Of a stretch of DNA of 64,000 nt, positions 1 to 12,400 are shown one piece after another. The notes beneath the pieces were generated by a model, which was not told the DNA's origin, did no database searches, and was given only the letters and a program-made list of their open reading frames with translations. A program made the position numbers and the translations under genes. Origin of the DNA: Bombyx mori. Lineage: Eukaryota > Arthropoda > Insecta > Lepidoptera > Bombycidae. The DNA lies in NCBI RefSeq assembly GCF_030269925.1, contig NC_085124.1, positions 11,160,001-11,224,000 on the forward strand, in the 5' to 3' direction. Every line of letters starts with the position of its first letter. Position 1 is the stretch's first letter.

Positions 1-361
1 ATGAAAGCCACCCAAATCCCTATTGTATTACATAACAACTATACCACTATTCTAACAATAATGCATAATTGCTTCAACATAAATAGGTAGTACTTTCACA
101 TATTCATCTATCACTTCTATCAGCGCCATTATGGCTACTATGGGTGAATTTAATTGTGAGTAATATTATCAACACACTATATATTGAATTATGCATTTAA
201 CTACAATTAAGTATCATCCAAATGAGTTAAAAAATAAGAAAGTTTGTGTTTCTGGACAATTTATACCCATTTAAAATTATATTATATTATTAGGTATAGT
301 CTAGCCAGGTAATATTAACCATCGAAACATTACATAAGTAAAATTGACATCATCATCATCT

Positions 362-770
362 CAGCCTGTTCACTGTCCACTGCTGAACATAGGCCTCTCC
401 AACCAATCTCCAGTGCGGCTGGTTCATTGCCACCTGTATTCTACGTGACCTAGCGATTCTCACCAGTCGTCGATCCATCTGTTAGGTGGCCGTCCCACAC
501 TGCATTTGCCAGTATGTGGTCTCCACTCGAGGATTTTTCCACCCCAATGGCCGTTCAATTTCCGCGCTATGTGGCCTGCCCACTGCCACTTCAGCTTGCT
601 AATCCTAGAGGCTATGTCAGCAACTTTGGCTTTTCTACAGATCTCATTTCTGATTCAGTCTCGTAGAGTAATACCAAGCATAGCCCTCTTCATAGCTCGC
701 TGCGCGACCCTAAGCTTCCTACAAATATCCCTTGTGAAGCACCACATCTTGGAACCGTAAGTCATCACTA
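362..770 (-). mobile_element. RTE-clade LINE, 3' end of reverse-transcriptase ORF
   Basis: Read on the minus strand, this stretch encodes the conserved C-terminal tail of RTE-type LINE polymerases, including KLKWQWAGHIAR, then GGKILEWRPHTG, then VGRPPNRWIDDW. At least one stop interrupts the frame, so the copy is dead and 5'-truncated. The low-coordinate end carries a short ATC/GAT tandem tail at about 348-362, the usual end of RTE elements. I recognise the family from the protein motif. The exact subfamily is not determined. Confidence 0.8.
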
Positions 771-779
771 GTAAAACAC

Positions 780-3420
780 ATTAGTTTACACCTGTTTCTT
801 AAGGCACTGAGCGATTTTGGACGGGAACACATTTTTTAATTTACTGAATGCGACCGAACCATTTTTTATTTTGAAATTTATATATTTTCAATTACATAAT
901 TATTATTAAAATTTTAATGAAATGGTAGAGACAAATGGGATCCCTGAACCCTTTGACTGGCATGTAAGTCACTGGTGCTCTATCTGGAGCACTGAAACAG
1001 TTATCAAGTGCCTGGATTGTCAACTTTTGTTTTTAATATATATTTTAGTCTTTTAGGCTATTTGAAATAGATTCATTCTTAGTATCTTCGGATTCATAGT
1101 TGTCCAGAGTTTACTAGACATTTCAGTGTCTTAGTAACAGAAATTGACATAAGAACTTCAGTGCACCACGTAGGGTATTGGCAACCTACACGGCAATCAA
1201 AGGATTAATAATACCATAATGCCATGTCTGTCTAAATATAATATACGCTGATTCTGATCTAGAGGCTATGGACAAAATCCTTGTATATACTCAACTATGA
1301 CAGCTCAATTAAACATTTCTCCAGTAAAAGATACTTACCAAATATTAAAGAGCATTCTCTGGTGCGAGGAGCTTAAAACATTAACAGAAAATGGTTTAAT
1401 CTATTTTGGCATGTAAAAAAACCTAAATTAGTAGCTGAATATATACAGCATGTGGTTTTAAAGATCCAAAAGAAAGAAGCTCACCACAATAAAGTTATCC
1501 AACATTCAAAGCAATATTTTTAATCAGTCTGAAGATTAGTTGGATGTTTTACAAATCTCATATTATCTCTTTTGTTTTATTGAAATGGATAATTTCTGTG
1601 AGAGATTAAATGGAGAATGAAGGTATAGCTAGAATAGCTGTGATAACCAATATAGCCCAATTATTACGAGGTTGAAGTGACATTATATTGGCATATTGGG
1701 AAGGTACATTGGCTCTAGAACAGATGGCATCTAGGGCCAAAAAGTTCAAAAAGTGTGTTCTAAAGTGTGTGGTTGTATGGATTATTGAAGGATGTGGCAA
1801 TTTGCTAGATGCAGACTACACTGAACCCGGCATTGTGGTGAACTTTGGGGGAGGTCCCAGGTAGTTCAAGTGACAAATAGTTGTCTTTACATTTCTTAAT
1901 AAATTTTTAAAATTATCCTTAAGAGTGTAATTTTATCAACACTCTCACATTGTTGCTCACAGTTAGTCTGCACTAAGTGCACTGCAGTTATGATGCAATA
2001 TTTATTAAACGATGTCCTACATAATCAACAACCGACTTGAAAATCAAACTGTTAAATTTTAGTTAAGGAAAACTTTTTGGTGACAATTAAGGTCAAATTT
2101 TAGAATCATTTTTAATGCATTCAATTATGATAATGGTAGTTATTAATTAATTACTTGATTTTTGTTTAATTACTCATGAAGATTTATTTCCATATTTGAA
2201 TTTTGAACTTTTCTAGCATGAATGTTTGGAACAGTTCCACTTTGATTTCTTATCTTGTTCTGTAAACGGAGATCCACCCAGATGTCTATAAGAGTGGACT
2301 AATGGTAATGAACCATCCGATTTTTCATTACTATGTTTATGACCAATGTCTTGTTTATGATGGTAAATATGATTTTAATCTCTTGACCTAGAAAAATTTC
2401 AAATGTACAACCGATAGGTAGCTATTGGCGTATTTAGTTTTTTCGATTATTTGTTTTTTTAATTTAACCAATTATACACAACTTCAGACATTCCATAACT
2501 AGCTTTCACTAACGGCATTTAAGGAAGCGTCTTTATCAAATAGCTCAATTGCATCTGACTATTAAGAAGTTTATGAAACATTATAATAAATTAGTAACAG
2601 TACTGGGTACAAATTACAGATGAATATTTTTCATTAAAATAAAAGAAATGGGCTTAAATAGAGTTGGCCTAAATAACTGTTTCGAATGATTCTCAATAAT
2701 ATTTCGTTGACAATAAACGTTTTACGAATAAAACATGATATTACATATAAATTGTTTTAGAACTTACGTTCTCCTGCGAGTCCAAGGTATGCTATTACAG
2801 CACAGTCAAGCACATAAAATTCGTCAGCACACTAAATACACTAGAATACGCGAGTTGGCGGTCAGCCGTCTGAGAACTAATAAATAGGATTCCACGCCAC
2901 TTACACTATGAAAACAGTTTTTTGACATAACACAGTTCACTTTTTGTCTGAAACTTTTATGTAGCCGTTAATCATGTAAAAACGACTTGTACTATCATCC
3001 GTGAATACGAGTACGAACACGGCATCGAGCGAAGCGAAAGACCGACCGCGAAAACCATAGATTATACACTTAATATATTCGGCGAAAACCAAAAGCCAAC
3101 CAACTTCGGTCCGCCCATATCACAGAGTAAATAGCTCGAGAAGTGCATTTATTAATTTTATCATATTAGCAGCAATAGTATATTTAGTTCGTTACATAGG
3201 TAGTAAATTTACTAAATTTTGACTATAGAAGTCAGGGAAAGAGTTTACGCAAGAACAATTTGTTCGGTTACTAGCTAGAATGTCTCCGATTCTCTAGCTA
3301 TTGATTAGTTATTAAGTCAACATCTTCCATTTTTAGCAGTACTTTATATTCTGGGCTTATCTTCTCCTTAACTCTGTCCCTTAAACCTATTTTATGTCCC
3401 CACAAACATACTCTATCAGT
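780..3420. other. AT-rich intergenic stretch, no gene recognised
   Basis: No open frame here shows domain-like composition, and no complete repeat was recognised. A fragment beginning with aaccgactt near 2029 resembles a dispersed motif seen again near 49651, 55455 and 63727. A possible splice donor (GTAAG on the minus strand, near 2762-2766) follows a short GC-richer block, but no coding exon could be joined to it. Confidence 0.5.
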
Positions 3421-3432
3421 TAAGCAGGACCT

Positions 3433-3660
3433 AAGGACTTTTAGTAGGAACGCGAAGGACGAAGTTGTATAAATTGTTTTCGTTTATTTATTTAGCGTTT
3501 CATAAAGTTTCAACGTATAACATTTTTAGCTTATTAACCGTTTAGCATCTGTTGTAGTACATAAGTATGGGACAATGAATTAAATCCGCTGGACGTGGCT
3601 TCTTGGTTCTTCCAAAAAGTCTACTGAAGTCTTAAAAAATAACCATTGTTTCAATCTAAA
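3433..3660 (+). repeat. Unclassified dispersed repeat, family C, diverged copy 1
   Basis: This stretch aligns by eye with 29511-29910 (plus) and 57265-57665 (minus). Shared landmarks are the ggaacgcga block, the 'ttaaccgtttagcatctg' block and the 'cttggttcttccaaaaag' block. It is the most diverged of the three and lacks the far end. No coding capacity is visible. It could be part of a LINE or LTR untranslated region, but I could not assign it. Confidence 0.6.
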
Positions 3661-3763
3661 TTTTGGGACACGTTAATTCAACAGTTTAGAGTTTCTATTT
3701 GGTAAAAAAATATTGGGCCGTAGAAACAATGTTTCAAACATTATCTGATGTTTTTTTTAAATA

Positions 3764-3832
3764 TTAATTAATCTAGTTTAATTTAATTATTATAATTTAA
3801 TTATAATAGTTTAATTTAATTAACTAGATTAT
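3764..3832. repeat. AT-only imperfect palindrome
   Basis: The segment starts with aatctagtt and ends with aactagatt, with TTTAATTTAATTA blocks between them that pair imperfectly. It could form a long hairpin with a few bulges. No target duplication or neighbouring element was identified, so it may be a foldback remnant or simply low-complexity sequence. Confidence 0.5.
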
Positions 3833-4335
3833 TTCAATAATAAACTTATTTGATCCATTAAACGACATTGTAAATAGCATTAACTGAAATATCTTTTATC
3901 CAATCTCTTCTAATCACTCTTTGAGAAAGTGATGTCATCGCAACATTCTTATATCTTAGTGAGGGGCAAAAGAAAAAAAAACGAATTTATGACTTAAAAA
4001 GTTAACCGATTTGAATAAAATGAAATGTTAAAAAAAGCTTTTAAATTTTCTAAACCTTTAGAGAAACTTCAATTTTATTTACATATTTGAAACAAATAAA
4101 TTGATGTTCGCTAATTTTCTTTGCTATGCAGTCATCAAAGACCACAGATCAATACATTATCACAGACTATAAAAGATGAGCATGGACTAGTTTGAAAATT
4201 TTCCTTTCAATTCGATAGATGGCAGTGGCAGTAGTTTGTGGATAGTAAATGGCCCGTGTGGCCCTTAAATTAGTAGGTACGTGGAAAGAAGATTGCTATC
4301 TTCCTCGTGCTTCTCCATTCTAAGTATGGAACTAA

Positions 4336-4911
4336 CCCGCACCAACTTGAAGCCCCTTCAGGTTATTCAATCCCGATTCTGCAGGATAGCCGTCGGAGCA
4401 CCATGGTTCCTGAGGAACGTGGATCTCCACGATGACCTGGAGCTTGACTCTGTCAGTAAGTATCTACAGTCGGCATCGCTGCGCCATTTTGAGAAGGCGG
4501 CACGACATGAGAACCCTCTCATCGTAGCCGCTGGAAATTACATACCCGACCCAGTAGACCGAATGGTAAACCGTCGACGTCGCCCAAAGCACGTCATTAC
4601 GGATCCTCCTGATCCATTAACGGTGCTCTTAGGCACCACAAGCACCGGTCACCGTCCTCGTCGAACCCGTCGCTTGCGACGAAGGGCTCGACGAGCGAAC
4701 TAACCCATAGACACAGCCCACTGAGTTTCTCGCCGGATCTTCTCAGTGGGTCGCGTTTCCGATCCGGTGGTAGATTCTGCGAAGCACTGCTCTTGCTAGG
4801 GTCAGTGTTAGCAACTCTCCGGTTGAGCCCCGCGAGCTCACCTACAAACGTTAGGGTGAAGCTGAAATAGCCTCTCAAGGCTATCAGCATAGGTAGGAAA
4901 AAAAAAAAATG
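4336..4911 (+). mobile_element. Jockey-clade LINE 3' end with ORF2 C-terminus and poly(A)
   Basis: The plus strand is open from about 4281 to the stop at 4701-4703 and encodes the end of a Jockey-type ORF2, with the recognisable blocks LKPLQVIQSRFCRIAVGAPW and LRNVDLHDDL. A 3'UTR of about 200 bp follows, containing the block 'gtttctcgccggatcttctc', and ends in an A-tract at 4900-4910. Endonuclease and polymerase domains are missing, so this is a 5'-truncated dead copy. Three further pieces of the same 3' end lie at 8567-8770, 20769-21131 and 28575-28735. It is probably one of the abundant Bombyx L1Bm/BMC1-type elements, but the exact name is uncertain. Confidence 0.85.
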
Positions 4912-5239
4912 GAACTAGATCTTTAAAAGAACTGGATAGACTAGAATATTTAAAGTAAGAGAAGATATTCAGAATTGGGTTCTAAAAGAAACTGAAATAT
5001 TCATGACGCCGAAACTGAAATATTCATGACATTCCTTTGGAAAATTACCGCATTGCTTTTAAAATCTTTACTAAATACCCCGCATTTTAAAATGATATGG
5101 TAAATCATTTTATTCGGTTTATATTTTTATAGTTTTTTCGGTACCGCCAGTTAAAATTGTGTTACAATATTCTTTTTTACGAATATGTAGTTAGGGAAAA
5201 TTTACTTAAACTAGAGAAATTGGCTTCAAGTTTTAAGTT

Positions 5240-5683
5240 TTTTTTTATTGCCTAGATGTGTGTACAAGCTCACAGCCCACTTGGTGTTAAGTGGTTACTG
5301 GAACCCATAGAAATCTACAACGTAAATGCGCCACACACCTTGAGATATAAGTTCTAAGGTCTCAGTATAATTACAACGGTTGCCCCACCCTTCAAACCGA
5401 AACGAATTACTGCTTCACGGCAGAAATAGGCGGGGCGATGGTACCTACCCGTGCGGACTCACAAGAGGTCCTACTTACCACCAGTAATTACGCAAATTAT
5501 AATTTTGCGGTTTTGATTTTTATTACACGATATTATTCCTTCACCGTGGAAGTCAATTGTGAACAATTGTTAAGTACGTATTTCATTAGAAAAATTAGTA
5601 CCCGCCTGCGGGATTCGAACACCGTTGCATCGCTATATATACGAATGCACCGGACGTCTTGTGCTTTAGGCCACGACGACTTC
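5240..5683 (-). mobile_element. Bm1-type SINE, near full length
   Basis: The minus strand starts with a tRNA-like head containing a pol III B-box-like block (GTGTTCGAATCCC, near 5608-5622). It continues through the SINE body and ends with CAATAAAAAAA, printed as the T-run at 5240-5247. This is the most complete uninterrupted copy in the window, and I used it to interpret the broken ones. The family name is from memory of Bombyx repeats; the tRNA-like head and shared tail are seen directly. Confidence 0.85.
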
Positions 5684-5824
5684 AGTAACAATTAGTAACA
5701 GTTCAGAGGACTTTATTGAGGATTTTACACTAAAATTTAATTGAAAAACCGGATTCGTAGTAACGGAAGTTGATAGAGCAGCATATCGCGTAGACTTTAC
5801 AGATTTAAAAACAATTCAAATATA

Positions 5825-6667
5825 AGTATAATTTACCAGTCCAACGGTTTACGTATCGAGGATGCCTCACCTTTCGGCCTAACGCAGATGCTCATTTTCG
5901 CCGACACCTGCACCGAGAAGCCAGGAGGAAACGGACGGCGCAATGCCATCATGCCGATGACCCCGACAATGAGGACACCGCGGAACACACGCTTGCTGTC
6001 AGCTTTGCCTCGGCGGATCAACGCACCGCGTTTATCGTGTTTATAGAAGAGGACTTGTCGTTGCCGACCGTCGTACTAACGATGCTTGGCAGCGATGCGT
6101 TCTGGAAAGCGATGCTCAACTTATGTGAGTCCACCATCACGTGGAAGGAAATGGCGAAATGAGAGACGAAGAACTCTTCCCTCTCCGCACCGACCTGTCG
6201 CCGTCAAGCCGGGGAGAAACGTAAGAGCTCTGGTTCGGGTTCTGTAGGCGGCGGCCTTCCCCCGGTGAAGATCACGGGGTGACCTGAGGAGGTCGACGTT
6301 GCGCGGCAGGCTACCAGCACTCTAACGCACCATAGCAACAGCAACGTGAAAAGAGCGCGACCTGGCGAGCTGGGACGGGGACGAGCTGCCGTATCGAGAT
6401 GGCAAACGTTCCAGAGCCTTCGTTTCGCCTCGAAGGCTCCGTTGGCCGAGCGTCCTTAGGGTGAGCCTCGCTTCTGGTTGCAGTGTGACCGCGGTAACTA
6501 CCTTAACCTGCCCCAGTGTTGGCCTCGCGGGGGATCGGACGCTTGGGCGAAAGTGCAGGAAAGTCGTTTAGTGGGTGGGATCACGTACCGCTCCCACTAT
6601 CGACGGATCGAGTTACGTGAGGCTGGACGCTCGCACTGGACGTAAGGCCACTATCCAAAAAAAAAAA
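5825..6667 (+). mobile_element. R1-clade LINE 3' end with poly(A)
   Basis: This block is much more GC-rich than its surroundings. In the plus frame running to the stop at 6160-6162 it encodes the typical C-terminus of R1-clade ORF2: a cysteine/histidine cluster followed by DTAEHTLAV, then EDLSLPTVVLTMLGSDAFWK. A GC-rich 3'UTR of about 490 bp follows and ends in an A-run at 6657-6667. The domains upstream are missing, so it is a truncated retrocopy. It is not inserted in rDNA, so it is either a non-ribosomal R1-clade family or a stray copy. Confidence 0.8.
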
Positions 6668-6815
6668 TGTTTTTCCTTCTTTCCTTCGAAAAAATCCTTA
6701 CATAGATTTTTTCGTTTTTTCAATACCTAATTGTTGTTATGAAGACTTATCACCTGTTTCCGGCTTAATTGTAATTTCCGATACACTTTATATTTAATAA
6801 GCAAAAATAAATAAA

Positions 6816-6836
6816 TGTGCGTGTGTGTGTGTGTGT
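6816..6836. repeat. (GT)n microsatellite
   Basis: About ten GT units with one GC interruption near the start. A similar GT tract lies at 45634-45651. Confidence 0.9.
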
Positions 6837-6839
6837 ATT

Positions 6840-8560
6840 TGTATGTATATATTATTATATGTAATGTTTACTGTATGTGCTAGGTTTGTGTTCCTAATTC
6901 TTCTTTCCTTTTGCGGGCCTAGAAGAGATTTCAAAATGAAATAAGTAGTGCCCTTGTACACTGTATCCTTATTGTCGTGTTTCTTCTAACAGCTGTGTGT
7001 ACAAAATATATTAAATCAATAAATAAAAATAAATAAATACGAAGTATAAATACCGCCACGATCCTGCACGTCAGTTGATTCTTAATTGCGTTATGTGTAA
7101 TCATAGTTCTCGAACAAAAGACAACCACCTCTACGTTTGCTTTGAATGAGGGTTCCACTACCTCTTTTAAGTAGAATGGAATTGTAGAATTTATGCGTTT
7201 AGGAAAGTGTCATTCAAATTGATGAGGTCGAAGTGTACTCATTTCCTTTTAAAATATAAATTTAGAAACGGATATAACACGTACTTCTGCTGGTTATCAA
7301 AGAGTAATACTAGTTAACCAATTTGACCTCTCTTGAGGCCAGCTTTCGTATTACATACGATCCAAAATGAGGGTGTTGAATTATTCTTGATGTTTCTAAA
7401 AAGATAATTAATTTATTTACGTTATAACACCTAGGCATACTAGTTGACTCGTTTATAGTTATATACTCGTATAGTTAACGCCCCTAACTGCTGGTCAGAG
7501 AGTACTGTGTGCTTAGTGCGAGTTTTTTAACGTTCTCGATAGCGTAAAAGTTAATTCAAAGTTGGAATGTTTGCATAAGTTTGCCGCTAGGGGCGGCTCT
7601 CGTCTGTTGAACGTCCAAATTTTGGACGCAACACTTTAGCGTGCATCTGTTGAGCGTACAAATCTTGGACGCGCGTAGTCCCAATTTTGAACTTCTAACA
7701 GATGGGTATAAAATTACGGTTTATTCTTTCTAACACATCTAAAACTGTACCCGATGAATGGATTTTCTCTCTCACACATTATTTTCTAGGAAACAACTGA
7801 AGGCGGCTGTGTGAATCAGTGAATCAGTGTGAAATTCGAGCTCGGAGTTGTTGCGCGTATTTGATAATTTTATATAATATATTTTTCGGTTTTTGTGAAT
7901 TTTTATTTGTGAAATAATGGAATCGTAAGTGATATTTCATTATATTTTACTAAACTATTTTATTATTAGCTAACTAAATTTACCTAATATTAAATGAGTG
8001 AAAATCAAAATATAAAAATAAGCAAACACAAATTTTTAAAAGAAAATAATATATTTATTATTCTCTTCATTTATAGTATAAAAATATAAAAAAATCACAT
8101 CACAAACAATACAAATTTCTATAAAAAAATAATTACTTTAATACTTCACTTTTCAGCTAAAGTTTTCAGTTCGAGGAAGCACTAATGAAAGTTAATTAAA
8201 AAACTTGTCACTGCAAGTTCATTATCAAAATTCCCGAAGACCGTTAATTTCAAAAGCGCCGCCTCAAGTTACATTTGTCCCTTATAATCTAAAATAAATA
8301 GTACAGTACCAATACACAGCAGTATCGTTAAAGTCATATTTGTAACGTATAATTAGAAAGGCATTCTAGATTTTTTTTCGATTGCAGTATATTGCCCAAA
8401 AAACTCGTATTCCGATTATAACTAATAAAAATACCCATTTTTCGAAAATTGAAAAACTGAATCGATACGGTCGTCTTTGTTTTTCTTGTATTGCCTTGTA
8501 TGATTTAAAAATACAGTCCGTGATACTTTCCATCATAACAATTTGCAAATACGTCAAGTC
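6840..8560. other. Intergenic, no gene; small dispersed repeat near 7500-7690
   Basis: Nothing here reads as a gene. The segment around 7509-7560 (key block tgcgagttttttaacgttct) is repeated at about 41460-41515, which marks a dispersed repeat. Next to it, two similar blocks reading tgttgaacgtccaaattttg and tgttgagcgtacaaatcttg form a diverged direct repeat. Confidence 0.5.
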
Positions 8561-8566
8561 TATCTC

Positions 8567-8770
8567 GTCGACTGCGACGAAGAGGGCAACGTGCAATCTA
8601 ACCCATAGACACACCCCACTGAGTTTCTCGCCGGATTTTCTCAGTAGATCGCGATTCCGATTCTGTGGTATATTCAGCGAAGCACTGCTCTTGCTAGTGT
8701 CAAGGTGTAGTGTCTTTCAGGTTAAGCCCAGTGAGCTCACCTACCCGTCCGAATAGCACCTTACGATTTG
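8567..8770 (+). mobile_element. Diverged Jockey-clade LINE 3'UTR fragment
   Basis: The fragment matches the 3'UTR of the copy at 4336-4911, with shared blocks gtttctcgccggat, gcgaagcactgctcttgcta and gagctcacctac. It carries many substitutions and no clean poly(A). It is only the tail of an old insertion. Confidence 0.75.
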
Positions 8771-9457
8771 TTAGGGAAAAAAGCTAAGTCTAATCATATA
8801 ATTGAAGTTCCTTTAATCGGCTTTATTAGCTATTAAATTTGTTGATCGAAGTTTTCAACCTACTTCAAATTCTTCATGACTAATCTTGTATGAGACTGTT
8901 ACAGGGGACCATAGTTGTAATAACGTGAATACTGCCACCAAGTTTGAGGTATGAAATCGATATCTCAATTGTTTTATATAACGCTTATCGTTCAAACAGG
9001 AACGCATAATTGCAGAAATAAATATGGCGGTACCTACCACTAGTGATGTAATTATGATGTCAGCCCGTTTACATAAATCATATAGTCGAATGGTGAAATA
9101 CGAAGGCAAATGGATCCATTTAATGAGTACTCATTCGATTTCTCTTATAACATTACGAGTATTCGTAAAACGAAATTTTTATATTTGAAAACTTTTTTTC
9201 TTCAAAAGTTTATGCTTGTTTACGTAGTTTCAAAGCCTACGACATATTTAAGTCTACTTGCATAAAATCATTAGCGATATCTGACTTATATTATGTAAGT
9301 CTTAAGTCATTTATCGATGGTAAAAATCGATATTGACACTAAATAGGATTTCTCTATTAAATATCAAAACTTCTGTTCTCTAGAATTATTCAAATAAGGC
9401 GGCAAAATATAAAGAACGTTTAAAAGCTAGAAGTCATGGTCGCTTCTGGAATTCCCG
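8771..9457. other. 3' flank of the ZP-domain gene, no other feature seen
   Basis: AT-rich sequence downstream of the ZP gene stop codon. No convincing AATAAA signal was found on the minus strand close to the stop, so the transcript end cannot be placed. Confidence 0.4.
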
Positions 9458-12400
9458 TCAATATGGCCTGGGATACGGCCAGTTTTTACTGGACGACGAA
9501 TGGTGATCCATGTAAGGGCTGTCAGTTAACAGCAATTTACTACCGCTGAGACCAGAACTAGAGCTCCCGCTTGACGAGAACATACTCTTACTGCCCGTAT
9601 AAAATGATAGTGACGTGTGTAGAGGCTCTCGGCCTGATCGCCGTCTCGCTCGCACCAATGATACAAAGGCCACCGCGATGGCACAAAGGAAAATAACTCC
9701 TAACACGCAAAACGCTAAAGCCATTTTCCCTGGAGACAGACAAATCGTTTTGTCGCCCGGCGAAAACCCGCGAATAAATTCTTCATCTTCTATCCTTCTC
9801 GATCCTGTAAATCAAACAATGATGAGTAATCAACAATTTTGAAGAGTAAAAATTAAAAAAAAAAAAATAGGTACGCCACTCACCCCGTATAGAAGCTTCA
9901 TCTTCTAATTCAATATTCGGTGCGTGAACCTCGATACTATTGTACACTTCCAGTCTGTCTATGACGATTCCTCTCGCGTCCTTATCGAGTCGCGCCTTCC
10001 TCAATAATCCATCTCTAGTCTGCTGAGGCTTCTGCAACGCCTTGCAGTCCACAGGAGGGCATTGCCCTTTACATAACTCGATGCCACAGGTGAGATGTAA
10101 TTTCGCTCTGTCCGGAAACTTGAAAGCAGCGAACGTCGTAACCGCATGTTGGTACGTCATTATGTTCTTTAACATAAAATCTGGATCGGTCTTCGATTGC
10201 TTAACGCTTAAGCTCTCGTCTATATTTCTCTGCGTACCGGCCGGTTCGAGTTCGGAGAAATCGATTTCGCTGCTCCTCTGCTTGTGGCTGTGGATGGTGG
10301 GCTTGTTGAAGATTGATTCGTCAATCGGACAGCCGGCTTCGTCGAGCAGTTTCTGTGAGGCTTCGCCTTGACCATCGTGAGCGAGGCAGTTTGTTACGCG
10401 AAGCCCGACTCCGACTGTAAGGTAAGATATACCGCAATGTGTGAAAATAATGTTTGAAGATTGCCATCAAAGTATCTCATAATAACATTTGTTTCCGAAC
10501 GTATTTGAAGCCTCCTGTCAATATGAAAAACAAAACAGTATATCTATAGAATATTCCATGTCATGTCATATGAACAAAGTACCTTGTGGAAATATTTAAG
10601 TTTGACTGTTTATTTATGTACTTAAGTCTAAATGTCAGAAATTTATCGAAAAAAACACTGAGATTCCTAATATTTTTTTGTGTTTTAAATAAATACAACA
10701 ATTTGAAAATTCGATGCAATAAATACCTAACTAAAAAGGGCTGTCGCATCCTTTGTACCGAAACGAATGATTTCATAACGACGGAATCAAGCAGATGCCC
10801 CACTACCAGAAATTTAAATTTTTAACACGAATGATGGTAGGCAGCGGCTTAGCTCTGCACCTGGCGTTGCTGAAGTCCATGGGCGACGGTAACCACTCAC
10901 CATCAGGTGGGCCGTATGCTCGTATGCCTACAAGGGCAATAAAAAAATTTAATTCTTTAAGTAATTTGTAATCTATTATGTACGTATTTAATTTTTTTTA
11001 AATGTATCTGCCTGCGGGATTCGAACACTAGCATTATGACATCACTCCTTTACGCCACGACGTCACACGAAATCTCAAAAATACCTATCTACCTACTTAA
11101 ATTATAGTTACGTGTAAATTTGGATTTCGTCTCTTACCAGGTAGCGTACATTGAATAAGCAATCTCATGGGCTGTCCCACTTCGACTGTGGCCGGTTCAG
11201 TGGCAGCAGCGGCCGGAGACAATTCCATCCAGGCCCGGGCCGCTTCCATCAGCATTTCGCGCTGCTCCATTTCGGCCGAACTCGCGAAACCTTGACGGTT
11301 TCGACCCATTCTAGAATGTTTTTAAAGTAAAACAAATTTAAAATTAAATTTAATAATTAAAACAACTTCAAAAACGCATTGATATTGCAACTTAGATCGA
11401 TTTGAATATAGATAATACACTTAATATTTATGAACATAGTTTTTATTCTCGAATTTCTATGAATTTCGTGAAATACTGAAAAACCACGGGCCAACGCCAA
11501 GTGGAGTTCATTTTCAGTTTTAGTTTCGTCTGATGTTTCGTCCTGCAAAAACTTCCGAACAATCCGGCACGTATTTAAAATTGTGGCTTATTGCATGGTA
11601 AAAAAATTATTTTTGGGTAAATCTAATAGTTTGATGGAGCGGTGAAGGTACTTTGGTATGACTCCAGTGCTGCAAAGCACCAGCACTAGATATTATTATT
11701 ATTATTTATAATTATTTATGAGCATTTATTATTTATGAGATTTGACATCCAAATTGTAACATATGTGTAAAAGCTACTACTACTATTTAGTAGTTTACTC
11801 TTTGCAAATAATGCTTTTTTTTAATGATTCATGTGTGGTTTGTATGAAGATATAATAGGTACATTATGAGCAAACATTTGAAATCGAAAATGTTGAGACT
11901 ATAGATGAACGATATAATGCCTATCATTACAGTTGCTTATTAGAAAATTGGGAGATATATATAAATACATACCTGGATTTTTTTATTTCTTGCCCGGCTA
12001 TTTCCCTTATTTTATTGTTGATTACACTTTCCAACGCCGGACTGTCGATTTGGACTGCTCGTCTTTGCAGTTTGCATCTGAAATATTAATTGAATAAAAA
12101 AAAGTCAGCTCACATTTTAATAAAAAAATTTCGCAATACATAAAAAATACGAGGGCAATTCCCACGCACTGGATGTAGAACCTGTAGAATTATTCTATCT
12201 CATTCTCTCGTAGATTAAATTCTATAGATATATATTTGTCTCCTTCTAGTGTCGGATTTCCCTTCACATCATAATGGAGTCAAAGAAGGCTTCGCTTTTA
12301 AAAAAAAAACCTCGAAAGACTGAATTTCCACATTAAAAGGCCCTAAGATAGCATTTTGTCCCGTTTTATATGGATATTGAAAGCACATAACAAGAAAATA

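Noticed and set aside
81..155. Minus-strand ATG with 25 codons (MALIEVIDEYVKVLP...) as an edge exon joined to a donor near 2766
   Set aside because: The frame stops after 25 codons and no good donor or acceptor could be matched.
4281..4335. First ~18 codons of the 140-codon frame as LINE coding sequence
   Set aside because: They do not match the expected ORF2 text upstream of RTNLKPLQ, so the retroposon probably begins near 4336.
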